From NCBI GenBank assembly GCA_964526645.1, contig CAZGJN010000003.1, forward strand, positions 124,001-188,000: DNA of 64,000 bases, read 5' to 3'. Shown here in pieces: positions 27,225 to 36,395 of this stretch (position 1 is its first letter; each line of letters opens with the position of its first letter). This DNA is from JADJNW01 sp964526645. Its GTDB lineage: Bacteria > Bacteroidota > Bacteroidia > Chitinophagales > Saprospiraceae. The notes under the pieces are model-generated. The model made no database searches and was not told the origin of the DNA. It saw only the letters and a list, made by a program, of their open reading frames with translations. A program made the translations under genes and the position numbers.

Positions 27225-27914
27225 ATGAAAGCAATTATATTTGGTTTGGGCAATTTTGGTAAAGCTTTGGCTTTGCAACTCAGTGAAATGGGGCATGAGG
27301 TGATCGGCGTGGATAAGTCGCTGGATAAGGTGGAGGAAATGAAGGATAAAATATCGCATACTATTTGTATGGATGCCACCAATCCTTCTGCTATTCAACA
27401 GTTGCCTATCAACGATACAGACCTTGCCATCGTGGCCATCGGCGAAAACGAAGGGGCCTCTATTTTGACCACGGCGGTGCTGAAAACCTCCGGCATCAAG
27501 CGCATCATCTCGCGGGCGCTGTCGCCTACCCACGAGAGTGTGATGGAAGCGATGGGGATTGAAGAAATTGCCCACCCTGAGCAGGACTCTGCAGAGCGGT
27601 TGGCAAAGAAATTAAACCTGAAAATCGCTATTGAATCTTTTGAAATTGATCGCAACTACTCCATCGTGGAAATTAAAACGCCGCAAGAATTCGTCGGAAA
27701 ATCGGTCATAGAAGTGGATCCTCGCCGGAATTACAACATCAATATTGTAACAATTTTGCGAAAATCTATTCGGAAAAACCTACTCGGAATTCGTACCACA
27801 GAGCTGATGTCCATCGGTGTAGTAAAACCAGAGGAAGTTTTTCAGGAAGATGATATTTTGGTTGTTTTTGGTGAAAATCCTTGTATCACAGAGATTTGCA
27901 ACGGAAAAATGTAA
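27225..27914 (+). CDS. trkA: TrkA/KtrA-family RCK regulatory subunit of K+ uptake
   Basis: 229 residues: RCK-N Rossmann domain ('IIFGLGNFGKALALQLSEMGHEVIGVD', nucleotide-binding G-x-G-x-x-G) followed by an RCK-C domain (about 140-225). The single RCK pair makes it KtrA-like, gating the TrkH/KtrB pore according to bound nucleotide. Same operon as trkH. Downstream an AT-rich hairpin at 27997-28015 plus T-run may terminate the operon. Confidence 0.92.
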   Translation: MKAIIFGLGNFGKALALQLSEMGHEVIGVDKSLDKVEEMKDKISHTICMDATNPSAIQQLPINDTDLAIVAIGENEGASILTTAVLKTSGIKRIISRALSPTHESVMEAMGIEEIAHPEQDSAERLAKKLNLKIAIESFEIDRNYSIVEIKTPQEFVGKSVIEVDPRRNYNINIVTILRKSIRKNLLGIRTTELMSIGVVKPEEVFQEDDILVVFGENPCITEICNGKM

Positions 27915-27996
27915 ACCCTCAAACATTTGGTACTGGTGCGATGGCTTTGGCGAAAGCGGCTTTCTTGGGCGCCGCAGCCTGAGCGAGGCTTGTGCA

Positions 27997-28022
27997 TTTT
28001 GATTCAAGATCAAAACTTTTTT
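27997..28022 (+). terminator. Possible terminator after trkA
   Basis: TTTTGAT / ATCAAAA stem with loop TCAAG followed by C and a run of seven T. Low stem stability keeps confidence modest. Confidence 0.45.
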
Positions 28023-28058
28023 ACCGTTTCGATCATTGTTTTCCTATAACCCGCATTT

Positions 28059-28919
28059 ATGAAATGGCTATCCAGAATCAGTGTATTCATTTTTCTGTTG
28101 TTGATTTTGATCATCTTCATTTTTAATGGCTGCATGACCTTTCGTACTTCCGACAAAGCTTCAATGGAATATTTTGAAAAAAGAAATGTTCCGGTCGAAA
28201 TTCGCCGTTTTTCCTTTGAGGGCAAAAGCCTTCGGTATCTGGAAAGTGGAAAAAAGGAAAGCGTAGCGCCGCTGATCGTTTTTGTTCATGGCGCACCGGG
28301 CTCTGCCGATAATTTTTACAGCTACCTGGCGGATAGCCTATTGCTACAAAAAGCCAGAATGGTCACCCTGGATCGCTTGGGTTATGGTTATTCTGCCTAT
28401 GGCAAATCCGAAATCTCAATTGCTAAGCAAGCTGCTGCCATTCGAGCGCTTGTGGATCAGTTTGACAATGATACGATCATATTGGTGGGGCACTCATACG
28501 GCGGGCCTATTGTGGGTAAATATGCGATGGACTTTCCGAATCGGGTAGCTACGGCTATTATGCTGGCGCCCCTCAATGACCCCAACAGCGAGCCGATCTT
28601 CTGGTTTGCTCATTTTGCTCGATGGAAACTGACCAAGTGGATGTTGTCAAAACCCCTGCAGGTATCAGGGGACGAAAAGTTCTCGCATGCAGCAGAGTTG
28701 AAAAAAATCGAAAAAGACTGGCAATCCATCCAAGTGCCAATTATTCACATTCACGGGGATAAAGATCGCCTTGCACCACCGCAAGAAAACATTGATTTCA
28801 GCAAAAAGTATATTCCTGCGCAGCATTTAAAAATGATTGTACTCCCCGATACCGATCATTTCATTCCCTGGTCGGATTTTGAGTTGATCCGGCAAGAGTT
28901 ATTGCTATTACTGAAATAA
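28059..28919 (+). CDS. Alpha/beta hydrolase, predicted lipoprotein
   Basis: 286 residues. The N-terminal hydrophobic stretch ends in IFNGC (Cys25), a probable lipobox, placing the enzyme at the envelope. The fold is clear: oxyanion segment 'VFVHGAPGS', nucleophile elbow G-H-S-Y-G-G with Ser146, acid in 'HGDKDRLAPP', and His in 'DTDHFIPW'. Likely an esterase or related hydrolase; substrate unknown. Stands alone between trkA and the coiled-coil gene. Confidence 0.85.
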   Translation: MKWLSRISVFIFLLLILIIFIFNGCMTFRTSDKASMEYFEKRNVPVEIRRFSFEGKSLRYLESGKKESVAPLIVFVHGAPGSADNFYSYLADSLLLQKARMVTLDRLGYGYSAYGKSEISIAKQAAAIRALVDQFDNDTIILVGHSYGGPIVGKYAMDFPNRVATAIMLAPLNDPNSEPIFWFAHFARWKLTKWMLSKPLQVSGDEKFSHAAELKKIEKDWQSIQVPIIHIHGDKDRLAPPQENIDFSKKYIPAQHLKMIVLPDTDHFIPWSDFELIRQELLLLLK

Positions 28920-29103
28920 AAAACAGAATCGCTTTGGTGCTACAACAGCTTTGAGCCATTTTCCTTCAAAAATAGAGCGAAGTACTGTTACTTACGCATT
29001 CAATTCGCGTTTTATAAGCGAAAAATCCGTGCAAGTGTTAAAATATTTGCGGCGATTGCGCTGTTATATTCGCAGCATTCCACTTATAAAAACCAAAATA
29101 ACG

Positions 29104-30042
29104 ATGAGCACAGCAAAAGGATTAAGAACCTACTCAACAGTGATGACTGTATTGTTCATACTGGCGCTTGGGGGTGTGATTTACCTGCTTTTCAGCAAAA
29201 ATAAAGTGCAAAACGCCTATGAAACAACCAGCGTAGAACGGGACTCCTTGCTGGTAATGCGTACCAATCTCGAAAATGAATTGGAAGCATTAAGTACAGA
29301 CTTCCAAACGGCTTTAGCCGAAAATGACAGCCTGAGGGGCTCTTTGTCTGATATGCAGCAATTAGTGGCGCAGAAAGAAGCATTGGTGAAGAAAATCCGC
29401 GCTCAAAATACCAATACCATAGATGGCTTGCGCCGCGAAGTCAATCAACTTCGGCAACTCAAAGGGGAACTGGAAGGTGCTTTTGCTAAATTGCAGGAAG
29501 AAAATACGCAGCTTCGCACGGAAAATGAGCAACTCACAGCAGAAAATGCCCAACTGACCGCTACTACAGGGCAGCTTTCTTCTCAGGTGGGTGATCTGGA
29601 AAAATTTAATAAAACACTTCAAAATCAAGTGGCATCGCTCACTCGTGCCGGTATCAAAGCTTCTGCTTTTCGGGTGGACGTAGAGCGTAAATCGGATAAA
29701 CTGACTACCAGCGCGCGTCGTACCAGAGGGATCAATATCGCTTTTGATCTGGTGGATTTGCCCGAAGAATTTCAAGGCGCTCATACACTCTACCTTGTTT
29801 TGACCGACATCAATGGCTTGCCTCTAAAAACCAGCAATGCAATGACCAAAGCAAATATTCCTACACCCAATGGCAGTACGATGGAGATCAGTGCGCAGCA
29901 GACAAAAGAAGTGAATTTGAGCAAATCTCAACGCCTGACTTTTAATTATCCGGTTGAGGAAAAACTTAAAGCGGGCACTTACGTCGCCACGGTTTATGCA
30001 GATTTTGGGATACTCGGCTCCGCCAGTTTCCGATTGAATTGA
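29104..30042 (+). CDS. Single-pass membrane coiled-coil protein (paralogue of 42545-43558)
   Basis: 312 residues from ATG 29104 (an upstream in-frame ATG at 28951 would add 51 residues of low quality before the membrane helix). One transmembrane helix (about 12-34), a long heptad-rich coiled coil (about 40-185, 'ENTQLRTENEQLTAENAQL'), then a beta domain (about 190-312, 'IKASAFRVDVERKSDKLT', 'EKLKAGTYVATVYADFGILGSASFRLN'). The same three-part plan recurs at 42545-43558. It lies 69 bases before an OmpA-like lipoprotein that also has a coiled coil, so a role linking inner membrane and envelope is plausible. No known function. Confidence 0.75.
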   Translation: MSTAKGLRTYSTVMTVLFILALGGVIYLLFSKNKVQNAYETTSVERDSLLVMRTNLENELEALSTDFQTALAENDSLRGSLSDMQQLVAQKEALVKKIRAQNTNTIDGLRREVNQLRQLKGELEGAFAKLQEENTQLRTENEQLTAENAQLTATTGQLSSQVGDLEKFNKTLQNQVASLTRAGIKASAFRVDVERKSDKLTTSARRTRGINIAFDLVDLPEEFQGAHTLYLVLTDINGLPLKTSNAMTKANIPTPNGSTMEISAQQTKEVNLSKSQRLTFNYPVEEKLKAGTYVATVYADFGILGSASFRLN

Positions 30043-30111
30043 TGAAAATCGCCCCGTTTTCAACTTATAAAGACGAAATTTTCTACTTTGCAGCTAATTT
30101 TTTAATTGACA

Positions 30112-30993
30112 ATGAAAAAACTGCTACTACCTCTTTGTATCTGTCTGATGATGTCTTCCTGCGTCAGTCCTAAAAAAGTGTTGATCGAATACGAAGCGCG
30201 TCGAGCTGCGGAAGAACGCGAAGCAACCCTGCGAACCGAACTGGCAGATGCGAAGGTGCTCACCACTAATCTTACCAATCAGATCGCTGAATTGAGTAGA
30301 AAGATCGGCAGCCTGGAGTACTTGAACGGTATCCTCAAAACGGAAAACGAGGATTTGAAAAGCCGGATCAGCACGCTTTCTTCTTCGAGTTCCTCTGAGC
30401 GCGAGCAATTGAGCCAACTGCTGGCGGAAAAAAATAAAAACCTGGCGCAAAAAGAACAGGTGCTCAACGAGATCGAGGCAGCGATAAAAATGCGCAGCGC
30501 AGCGCTAAAAAGCTTGTTCCCAGCTCTGGACAGCGCAATGCAGTTTTTTCGATTCGATGGCATTAAAACAGAATATAACCAGGATAGAGTCATCGTGCTG
30601 CTGCCTGCCAATCAGCTTTTTGACGGGACGGGGCAGAAACTTAGCAAAAACGGCTCAGATATTCTGGCTCGCCTGGCACCGGTGCTGGAAAATCGCCCGA
30701 ACATTGATATTACTGTGGAAGGGCACACCGACAATACCAAGCCTAAAAGCAGCCGCTTTTCGGATAATTGGGACTTAAGCGCTTTGCAGGCTACCTTGGT
30801 CGTTAGAGTTTTTACAAAAAGGTATGGCATCCTTGCCAACCAGGTGACCGCGGCTGCCAGAGGAGAGTTTTTGCCGCGTGCCTCTAATGAAACAACAGAA
30901 GGACAAGCAGAAAACCGTCGAATTGAAATTGTGATTTCACCCAAGACAAATGATCTGTTGCGTACATTGGAAAAGAAACTACCAGGCTCCTAA
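30112..30993 (+). CDS. OmpA-family lipoprotein with coiled-coil stalk
   Basis: 293 residues from ATG 30112 (a TTG two codons earlier is less likely). Signal peptide with lipobox LMMSSC (Cys near residue 17), a coiled coil (about 35-135), and a C-terminal OmpA/MotB peptidoglycan-binding domain (about 150-285) with 'ITVEGHTDNTK' and 'AARGEFLPRASNETTEGQAENRRIEI'. It should anchor the outer membrane to peptidoglycan. It follows the coiled-coil membrane protein in a probable two-gene operon and abuts the convergent dcd gene. Confidence 0.9.
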   Translation: MKKLLLPLCICLMMSSCVSPKKVLIEYEARRAAEEREATLRTELADAKVLTTNLTNQIAELSRKIGSLEYLNGILKTENEDLKSRISTLSSSSSSEREQLSQLLAEKNKNLAQKEQVLNEIEAAIKMRSAALKSLFPALDSAMQFFRFDGIKTEYNQDRVIVLLPANQLFDGTGQKLSKNGSDILARLAPVLENRPNIDITVEGHTDNTKPKSSRFSDNWDLSALQATLVVRVFTKRYGILANQVTAAARGEFLPRASNETTEGQAENRRIEIVISPKTNDLLRTLEKKLPGS

Positions 30994-30994
30994 T

Positions 30995-31531
30995 TCAAAA
31001 CTTATTTTTCCACATCATACTTTCTACGGGCTTGTCGCTGCGCTGATTATACTTGGCGTTTTGTTTTTTGTTGTAATAATTCTCAATCTCACCATCCACA
31101 TGGAAGTAGATGAGTTGCCCGATGGGCATACCGGCGTACACGCGTACGGGCACGCTCACCGAGATTTCCAGCGTCCAGTGGTTACAAAAACCCACATCGC
31201 CTTTGCCGGCGGTAGCGTGGATGTCAATGCCCAAGCGACCTACGCTCGATTTGCCTTCCAGAAAAGGAACCGCAGTGTGGGTCTCAGTGTATTCTGCGGT
31301 CACACCCAAATAAAGCGTACCTGGCCGCAACACAAACCCTGCTTCTGGTATTTCAAAATAAGCGATTTCATTGTGCTTTCGGGCATCAAGTACAGCATCT
31401 TTGTAATTTGCCAGCCACTTGCCCAAATGCACATCGTAAGAATTAGTACCCAAACACTCTCTGATAAAGGGTTCGATGACGATTTCGCCCCGCTCGATTG
31501 CTTCCAAAATCTTTTTATCGCTCAGAATCAT
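30995..31531 (-). CDS. dcd: dCTP deaminase
   Basis: 178 residues, typical length. It converts dCTP to dUTP for thymidylate synthesis. Family signatures are 'LGTNSYDVHLG', 'GTLYLGVTAEYTET', the catalytic-Glu region 'PFLEGKSSVGRLGIDIHATAG' (given here as its key segment), and 'GFCNHWTLEI'. Single gene, one base from the convergent OmpA gene. Confidence 0.93.
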   Translation of the reverse strand: MILSDKKILEAIERGEIVIEPFIRECLGTNSYDVHLGKWLANYKDAVLDARKHNEIAYFEIPEAGFVLRPGTLYLGVTAEYTETHTAVPFLEGKSSVGRLGIDIHATAGKGDVGFCNHWTLEISVSVPVRVYAGMPIGQLIYFHVDGEIENYYNKKQNAKYNQRSDKPVESMMWKNKF

Positions 31532-31586
31532 CGTGATGTAATTTGCTAATGTACCGATCAGGATTTAGCCCGCGAAATTACACTTT

Positions 31587-33917
31587 TCAATGCGAATAGG
31601 GGGATTGCTTGGTCTTATTTTTTCCAAACCATTGTTTGACCACTGCTTCTGCCGGCTTTCGATTTGGTGTAAAATCGTCGTTCTCCGGGCCTCTGTGGTC
31701 TAAGTAAGAAGGGAATTTCCACCAGAAAATACCTTTAATCCAGGGTTTTTGGTCAATGTTTTGCATGACAATCTCGTAGCACATTTTTTGGTGTTCCCCA
31801 AAATAGGGCGTATTGTCGCTTGGCGCGTGCGGTGCCAGCCAGGGCGTTTTCACACTTTTGAAACCTATTTCTGTAAAAATCAAAGGCTTATCCGCTTGCT
31901 GTTGTACTTTTTCCAATTTTTCGAGTACCTTAACAAAACCCGCATTCAAGGCTTCCTTACTGGCATTGGCATCATTGCTCAAAGGGTAGTAGCAATCTAC
32001 CCCGATATAATCCAGGGCATCCCAAAATGGAAAATGCTCAAACTCTGCGCCCCAATTGGCGGCGTAGGTCATTTTGCCGCTGTACAACCCGCGCAGTTTT
32101 TTTACCAAAGCCCGCCAGTCTTGTTCCCTAACCTTGGTCGTTTTGGCAAATTCCGTGCCGATGCAAAGCATGTCCATTTGCCAGATTTCAGCTAACAGGG
32201 CATAATGCCGCATCCAGCGGTGGTAGTAGTCAAAAAATAACTGCCAATCGGTATCATTATTCATTGTTACGTCGCCGGGCCAATACCCCCTGCCCATCCA
32301 AAGCTGAGGTTTGAGCATGACTGCCATGCCTTTTTCTCGGGCGGTTCGCGCCGAGTGGATCACGCCTTCATCATTTTCACCCCCTGCGCCGTGTTCGATC
32401 GGCAAAAAAGACGGTTTATCAGGCTGTTCCATAAAAGAATAAGGCACGATGGCAATGGCCGAGCAACTCAGTTCATCTGCCTGTTTTTCAATAGATTGGG
32501 TAGCTAATTTTGATAAATAACCATTGTAGATGGCATAGCCCTCGTGTGCGAAGTTGAAGCCCTGGAGGTAGGGTAGTTTGGATTTTGCCCATTTCTCAAA
32601 CTGAAAGTGCGCTGTTTTTTTTGATAAATAAGTGTGCCAGCCTTTTTCCAGCGCCGCTATTTCAGCGTCCTTTGCTTGCCAGGCGGTATAGTTTTGCAAA
32701 AAGGCTTCCTTGCCCCAGTGTTCGATCAAAAAATCCACAAAAGTAGCTGATAAGCAAGCCGTCACGAGGGAAGATTCCTGATTGAATAATTCATTGTTCA
32801 ATAAATCGTTCAAAGACAGCATATTATCCGAAACAAAAAGGCGAACTGCCCAGTATTCGTAGCCTTTAAATTGCCAGTTTGGCGTGAATCGCGTTGCCAG
32901 GCCGCGCTCCAGCGCTAAAACATGGGGAGTACCGAGTAAATTCCTGGCAATCAATTCGTTTTCTTTTCCTACCAAATTGTTTTCGTACAAAGCATTTAAG
33001 ACGCTGTGCACCTCTTGCTTCTTAAAGTCGGCATGAGCCTGAGTAGAATTGTTTAAAATCAACCCTTTTTCTTCAGCAGAAGCGTACAAATGGTAGTTGA
33101 AAATTGGCAATGCCGTCTGCTTACCGATAAACTGGAGGATTTGAGTGGTACTTTGTTCTATCTTTTTAGCAAAAGATTGTGCGGCACTTGGTGTGATAGC
33201 CTTGCTGTTGGCAAAAAATCGGAAGTGTGTATTTTCAGCTATCGGGGTCTCTGTGTCCGAAAAATCATAGTGTATTTTTTTATCCATTGTCCAATTTTCT
33301 GGATTGAACATACCAATCAAGGTTCGTTTGCCTTGCCGATAAATTTCGTAATTCCAGGCGGAGCCGCCGATCACCCGCCAGCCATCTTCTATTTTTTGCT
33401 GCAAAAAGGCAATTAAATCTGCATCTTCATGGGCGGTCACTACACTCAGAGGCAACTTTGGTTGCAAGGGATTAGGATAAAAAGAAAGCATGGCTATTGA
33501 ATGCACATAGCTTTTGTTGTCAAAAACAATTTGGTCCTTTTGTAAACGGAGAGGTAGCTGATCCACCAGTTTTTGTAATATAATATTTGATTGCACAGCG
33601 CCCAGTACCACCAGCGCTTTTGTTTCCCAGTCTTCTGCACGCACTTCGCTGCACGGTTTGATTTCAAAAGTGGCATATCGCGCTCGCAGATTAATTTTCT
33701 TTGCCAATTCAGCGTAAGCTGCCACCATTTCCGGATTTTGGCTGGCATACACGATCAGCACCTTTCTGCTTTGACGAAAGTTATTCATTAATTCTTCGCG
33801 GGTAGGCAATTGCTCAATGTGCACACGCGCAGAAAGGCTCTCGGTTTTAGTAGGATTGCAATTAAATCCGAATAAACAAAAAACAAAGGGCAAAAACGGG
33901 TGAAATTTGATGATCAT
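31587..33917 (-). CDS. GH113-like glycoside hydrolase fused to a long N-terminal region, lipoprotein
   Basis: About 776 residues from ATG 33917, which gives a signal peptide with Cys near residue 20 (FGFNC). The C-terminal ~300 residues form a TIM barrel like GH113 beta-mannanases: 'AIAIVPYSF', 'LKPQLWMGRGYWPGD', acid/base Glu in 'MLCIGTEFAKTT', 'YIGVDCYYPLS', nucleophile Glu in 'PLIFTEIGFKS', and 'GIFWWKFPS'. The N-terminal ~450 residues are unusual: a segment like peptidase-MA domains ('ALERGLATRFTPNW') without a clear HExxH, after an alpha/beta-like region ('VLIVYASQNPEMVAAYAELA'). Predicted cell-surface polysaccharide degradation; specificity uncertain. Confidence 0.75.
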   Translation of the reverse strand: MIIKFHPFLPFVFCLFGFNCNPTKTESLSARVHIEQLPTREELMNNFRQSRKVLIVYASQNPEMVAAYAELAKKINLRARYATFEIKPCSEVRAEDWETKALVVLGAVQSNIILQKLVDQLPLRLQKDQIVFDNKSYVHSIAMLSFYPNPLQPKLPLSVVTAHEDADLIAFLQQKIEDGWRVIGGSAWNYEIYRQGKRTLIGMFNPENWTMDKKIHYDFSDTETPIAENTHFRFFANSKAITPSAAQSFAKKIEQSTTQILQFIGKQTALPIFNYHLYASAEEKGLILNNSTQAHADFKKQEVHSVLNALYENNLVGKENELIARNLLGTPHVLALERGLATRFTPNWQFKGYEYWAVRLFVSDNMLSLNDLLNNELFNQESSLVTACLSATFVDFLIEHWGKEAFLQNYTAWQAKDAEIAALEKGWHTYLSKKTAHFQFEKWAKSKLPYLQGFNFAHEGYAIYNGYLSKLATQSIEKQADELSCSAIAIVPYSFMEQPDKPSFLPIEHGAGGENDEGVIHSARTAREKGMAVMLKPQLWMGRGYWPGDVTMNNDTDWQLFFDYYHRWMRHYALLAEIWQMDMLCIGTEFAKTTKVREQDWRALVKKLRGLYSGKMTYAANWGAEFEHFPFWDALDYIGVDCYYPLSNDANASKEALNAGFVKVLEKLEKVQQQADKPLIFTEIGFKSVKTPWLAPHAPSDNTPYFGEHQKMCYEIVMQNIDQKPWIKGIFWWKFPSYLDHRGPENDDFTPNRKPAEAVVKQWFGKNKTKQSPYSH

Positions 33918-34032
33918 GGCAATTTGTGTTCTAACTCGCAAATTCGCAAAAATCAATCGTAAAGTCAAACAAAGTCGAATGACTCAATAGATTTACGAAA
34001 GATTGCTGTGGAACTTAAGATAAGTGAGGGAA

Positions 34033-34965
34033 TCAGTCTATTTTCCAAACGATCATCGTTCTGTCATCACTGGCAGAAATAAGGTAATTTTCGTGCGGAA
34101 GCCACAGCAAACGGTTGACTGAATGGGTATGGCAACCATCTCTTACCACTTCGAGCACTTTGAGGAGTTCAAAACTGGCAGCGTCCCAGATTTTGATGGT
34201 TTTATCTCGGCTTGCGGTAGCAAACCAATTGCCCGAAGGGTGAAAAGCAATATGATTGATGGTAAACCAATGCGCTGGTTGCGTAAATACCTCTTGAAAG
34301 CCCTGGCTTGTGTCGCGTATTTTGAGTTGTGCATCGCGCCCACCACTCAGTAGGTAGCGCCCATCAGGGCTGTATTTGACTGCAAAAACAGAATGCGTAT
34401 GCGCGTGGGGAATCGTGTGTTTCAAAACCAGGGAATCCGCATCCAGAATGTAAATCGAATGATCGCTTGCCCCCAGGGCAATTTCGTTTCGTTGAGGATG
34501 GAAGGTGGCGCAGCGCAAGCTTTGATTGCTCAAGTAAAAACTTTCTTCCGCTTTGGCCTGCTCCGCCGACCAGCGCGTGATCTTGCCGTCTCCGCCGATT
34601 GTAAAAACAGCATCTTGCACCCGAAAAATATCAAAAACACCTTTCGTATGATGCGCAATGTTTTTGGTAAGGGCTGGTTCTTCCAGATTCACCCAATGCA
34701 GGCCGCCATTCATATTACCTACTACCACTTTTTTCAGATCAGGGAGGTTTAGTAAGGAAAAAATTTGTGTTTCTACCTTAGCAACCAGGCTGCCGATCTC
34801 CGGTGCTTCCGGATTCCAGCGTACTACCCAGCCATCGCCTGCGCCGGAGAGGAAATAGGGAGGGGTATCGCCGGGCGTTAGGGCAAAAATGGCAGCATTA
34901 TGACCGGTCAAACGGGCTATTTTTTTGATTTTCAGAACGGGCATCATCGGATGAGTGTTATGCAA
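34033..34965 (-). CDS. WD40-repeat protein
   Basis: 310 residues, enough for one seven-bladed propeller. Repeats end in W-D-like pairs ('TIKIWDAAS', 'RTMIVWKID', 'QLKIRDTSQG', 'SIYILDADS') with GH dipeptides at starts ('LTGHNAAIFAL', 'HTHSVFAVKYSPDGRYLLSGG'). No signal peptide, so probably cytoplasmic. A scaffold role is the usual interpretation; partners unknown. Divergent from tilS. Confidence 0.88.
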   Translation of the reverse strand: MHNTHPMMPVLKIKKIARLTGHNAAIFALTPGDTPPYFLSGAGDGWVVRWNPEAPEIGSLVAKVETQIFSLLNLPDLKKVVVGNMNGGLHWVNLEEPALTKNIAHHTKGVFDIFRVQDAVFTIGGDGKITRWSAEQAKAEESFYLSNQSLRCATFHPQRNEIALGASDHSIYILDADSLVLKHTIPHAHTHSVFAVKYSPDGRYLLSGGRDAQLKIRDTSQGFQEVFTQPAHWFTINHIAFHPSGNWFATASRDKTIKIWDAASFELLKVLEVVRDGCHTHSVNRLLWLPHENYLISASDDRTMIVWKID

Positions 34966-34980
34966 ACAACAGTTTATCTG

Positions 34981-34988
34981 TACCTTTG
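34981..34988 (+). promoter_or_regulatory. Candidate -7 promoter box for tilS
   Basis: TACCTTTG is a perfect match to the Bacteroidota -7 consensus TAnnTTTG, 59 bases before the tilS ATG; the -33 region 19 bases upstream is weak. Confidence 0.4.
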
Positions 34989-35047
34989 GTTTGGAATCAA
35001 ACGGTTAGGGCAGGTAAAATAAAATTCTGAACAGCAGGTAAACAGCA

Positions 35048-36385
35048 ATGGCAAAGGATTTGATTACTCAATTTCAAGCTTTCATCACTGAAAATCAGCT
35101 TTTCAAAGAGGATGCAAGAATCCTGCTGGCGGTGAGCGCCGGTGTGGATTCTGTTGTGCTATGTCATGTTTTTTATCAAGCCAAATTAAATTTTGGAATT
35201 GCGCATTGTAATTTCAAACTGCGTGGTATTGCCGCCGATGAAGATGAAGTATTTGTGGCAAAACTTGCTCAAGGGCTTGCCGTTCCCTTTTTTTCTACGT
35301 CATTTGATACACAAACTTATGCACGCAAACACAAACTCTCCATCCAGATGGCAGCGCGGGAGCTTCGCTATGGGTGGTTGGAAGCTATTAGGCATGAGTT
35401 TGGTTTTCAATATATTGCAACAGCACACCACCTCAACGACTCAATTGAAACCTTTTTTTACAACTTTGCCAAAGGCACTGGCATTCGAGGCTTGCAAGGT
35501 ATTCCTATTAAAAATGGCAATATCATCCGCCCTTTAATTTTTTCGACAAAGCAGAACATTCTTGACTTTGCCCATGCCAATCATATCCTTTTCCGAGAGG
35601 ATACTTCCAATCAGGAAGATAAATATGCACGAAATAAAATTCGGCATCGCGTTTTGCCTGTTTTGCAAGATTTAAATCCCAACTTTGAACAAACAGCCCA
35701 GAAAAACCTGGAGCATATTCGGCAAGCCCTGCATTTATACGATTTTGCTATTGATCAATTGCAACAACACATCGTAACAAAAACCGAATCCGAAATGCGA
35801 ATTGATGTGCAAGGGCTGTCGGCTTATCAGTCCTTTGCAAAAACGCTGTTGTACGAATGGCTTCGCCCAATGGGCTTCCAGCCGAGGCAGATCGGGCAAA
35901 TGCTTCAAGCCGGAACGGGGGCATACTTTTATTCCGATTCACATTACCTTTTGGTGGATCGAACGCATTTTATCATCGAAAAACGGAGGGTTGAACCCTC
36001 GGAGAAGCGGTTTGTCATCCCATTTGAGGCCAAGGCATTGCACCTGTCTATCGGAAACTTTACCATTGAACACAAAAACGGGCAGCCCAAAACTTTCACA
36101 AATGATCCTTTTACCGTATTTTTGGACGCAGAAAAGCTACACTTCCCCTTGACGCTGCGCCACTGGAAAAAAGGCGATTATTTCTACCCCCTGGGCTTGA
36201 ACGGCAGGCAAAAATTACAAGATTTTTTTACCAACCTGAAAATACCTCGTTTGCAGAAAGCACGCATTTGGATATTGGAGTCTGGAGGCGAAATTTGCTG
36301 GATCATGGGGTATCGCCTGGATGAACGATTCAAAATTACAACCGAGACCCAACAATACATTGTAATTAAATTTGAAAACACATAA
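35048..36385 (+). CDS. tilS: tRNA(Ile)-lysidine synthetase
   Basis: 445 residues, the long form with C-terminal substrate-recognition domain. It modifies C34 of tRNA-Ile(CAU) to lysidine using ATP. The PP-loop is 'AVSAGVDSVVL' (residues 28-38), with Ala31 in place of the first Gly of the usual SGGxDS. 'IATAHHLNDSIETFFYNFAKGTGIRGLQGI' (key residues H, D, E) follows, and the C-terminal domain begins near 360 with 'WKKGDYFYPLGLNGRQKLQDFF'. Essential in most bacteria. The T9SS-type gene follows after 10 bases. Confidence 0.93.
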   Translation: MAKDLITQFQAFITENQLFKEDARILLAVSAGVDSVVLCHVFYQAKLNFGIAHCNFKLRGIAADEDEVFVAKLAQGLAVPFFSTSFDTQTYARKHKLSIQMAARELRYGWLEAIRHEFGFQYIATAHHLNDSIETFFYNFAKGTGIRGLQGIPIKNGNIIRPLIFSTKQNILDFAHANHILFREDTSNQEDKYARNKIRHRVLPVLQDLNPNFEQTAQKNLEHIRQALHLYDFAIDQLQQHIVTKTESEMRIDVQGLSAYQSFAKTLLYEWLRPMGFQPRQIGQMLQAGTGAYFYSDSHYLLVDRTHFIIEKRRVEPSEKRFVIPFEAKALHLSIGNFTIEHKNGQPKTFTNDPFTVFLDAEKLHFPLTLRHWKKGDYFYPLGLNGRQKLQDFFTNLKIPRLQKARIWILESGGEICWIMGYRLDERFKITTETQQYIVIKFENT

Positions 36386-36395
36386 ATAGCTCCTT

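Noticed and set aside
33960..34010. Fifth copy of the palindromic element
   Set aside because: Only a short fragment (ATTTACGAAA) matches; no second arm.
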